Source of the DNA: an uncultured Bacilli bacterium
Lineage (GTDB): Bacteria > Bacillota_I > Bacilli_A > RF39 > UBA660
Assembly: GCA_934098385.1 (NCBI GenBank)
Contig: CAKOOJ010000003.1
Span: 1-64,000 of the forward strand
Length of the DNA: 64,000 nt
Direction: 5' to 3'
Shown here: in pieces, positions 63,476 to 64,000 of the stretch
Position numbering within the stretch: position 1 is the first letter of the stretch
Layout: each line of letters begins with the position of its first letter
Program-made: the position numbers and the translations under genes
The notes under the pieces: generated by a model
Database searches by the model: none
Seen by the model: only the letters and a program-made list of their open reading frames with translations
What the model was told of the DNA's origin: nothing

Positions 63476-63826
63476 AATTAAAATTTAATAAGCCATGTTC
63501 TGTACCTATAATTAGGCGGTAAACATTTATCTACAATAATTTGTCTTTTACTCCATTCAAATTCTTTCGTAAAAACTCCCCTACCATATTTTGGGTTTCT
63601 CGCTCGCGGGGTTTACCACGTTCCACTATATTTGTTTCCAAATATACTCGTCTCTTTGGCACTTTTATATCTACTCTAACCATTTAAGGTTATTTCGAAG
63701 CCGTTAGCATAAACTACCTAAAGTTATTTATTCCTTTAGCACGAACACTACTACCATCTCAGGATAGTGCGAGCATGGACTTTCCTCTACATAATATATA
63801 TGCAGCGTTTACCTAAAATTTTAATT
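63476..63826 (-). ncRNA. rnpB: RNase P RNA, B-type
   Basis: The catalytic RNA that trims tRNA 5' ends. The minus strand contains GAGGAAAGTCCATGCTCGCA (near 63790-63771), TAGTGTTCGTGC, GTGGAACGTGGTAAACCCC, GCGAGAAACCCAAA and, at the 3' end, CAGAACATGGCTTA. All are B-type RNase P landmarks close to the Bacillus RNA. P1 is AATTAAAATTT (63826-63816) paired with AAATTTTAATT (63486-63476), followed by a T run that also serves as terminator. Confidence 0.97.
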
Positions 63827-64000
63827 GTCTCTTCCGTAAACTGTTTTTTCTAAATTACTTAATCTTCTAAGAAGGTCTAAATTATTAGTACCATTAGAAC
63901 TTTCTCTAGCAGAATCAATATTATCTCTAAGTTTTCTATATTCATTCTTAAGATTATTATAATCGCTAGTCAAAATTCTATTTTCTTTTTCTAATTTTTT
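63821..64000 (-). CDS. gpsB: GpsB, C-terminal part (runs off the right edge)
   Basis: Reading the minus strand gives 59 codons to the TAA at 63821. The coiled coil LEKENRILTSDYNNLKNEY is followed by a linker and the end LDLLRRLSNLEKTVYG. The last motif matches the C terminus of GpsB (LKRLSNLEKHVFG in Bacillus), a cell-division adaptor related to DivIVA that links wall synthases to the septum. The gpsB-rnpB order is the same as in Bacillus. Its stop overlaps the rnpB 5' end by a few bases. Confidence 0.88.
   Translation of the reverse strand, partial: KKLEKENRILTSDYNNLKNEYRKLRDNIDSARESSNGTNNLDLLRRLSNLEKTVYGRDN

Noticed and set aside
1..64000. CRISPR arrays, tRNA and rRNA genes, prophage modules
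   Set aside because: I looked for regularly spaced repeats, tRNA cloverleaf ends, rRNA motifs and phage structural genes and saw none.

Overview
The window is very AT-rich, and most genes lie on the minus strand. It looks like an uncultivated low-GC Bacillota (Bacilli or Erysipelotrichia-like, for example an RF39-type gut lineage). The evidence is a set of Firmicutes core genes: ezrA, gpsB next to a B-type rnpB, rodZ-pgsA-recA, cdaA-cdaR, an RNase J, a T-box before ileS, and a 6S-like RNA beside tcdA. Trp is read from TGG and the genes are intact under the standard code. Of 57 stop codons I checked, 40 are TAA, 16 TAG and only one TGA.

Layout. 1-8.1 kb: the 5' part of a membrane histidine kinase, a lipid-remodelling pair (a HAD/acyl-CoA-synthetase fusion and a PlsC acyltransferase), and ileS with its T-box. 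8-13.3 kb: an ATP-grasp protein, ezrA, a probable type I toxin-antitoxin module (24-residue hydrophobic peptide plus antisense RNA), and a polyprenol-type glycosyltransferase. 13.3-36.2 kb: a large chromosomal type IV secretion (T4SS)-like locus. It has a VirD4 coupling ATPase, VirB4 in two pieces, PrgI/VirB3, a VirB6/TrbL-like channel protein, two small VirB8-like proteins, two bifunctional wall hydrolases, four VirB2-like two-helix proteins (two fused to secreted Cys-rich ectodomains), a TadZ/CpaE-like ATPase, two pilin-like proteins and several surface proteins with C-terminal membrane anchors and cadherin-like beta-sandwich repeats. No relaxase, integrase or att site is visible. 36.3-38.4 kb: an RNase J with altered metal-binding motifs and a decayed transposase-like stretch. 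38.4-50 kb: a reduced type VIIb secretion locus (EsaB, EssC, WXG100 proteins, DUF4176) with two candidate effectors, one a lipase-like hydrolase. EsaA, EssA and EssB are not in the window. 50-64 kb: mostly core genes (tcdA, 6S RNA, phosphomannomutase, gpmI, a pseudopilin, cdaR-cdaA, DUF3048, recA, pgsA, rodZ, rnpB, gpsB), interrupted by two anchored proteins with pilin-like heads and an internally deleted IS3-family element.

How the genes work together. The T4SS-like and T7SS loci give the cell two distinct ATP-driven export machines almost side by side. The T4SS-like locus has its own wall-opening enzymes and a set of surface and pilin-like subunits, but no DNA-processing enzyme in view, so protein export, adhesion or contact-dependent exchange are as plausible as conjugation. 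The T7SS carries effector-like and immunity-like neighbours of the kind seen in interbacterial competition loci.
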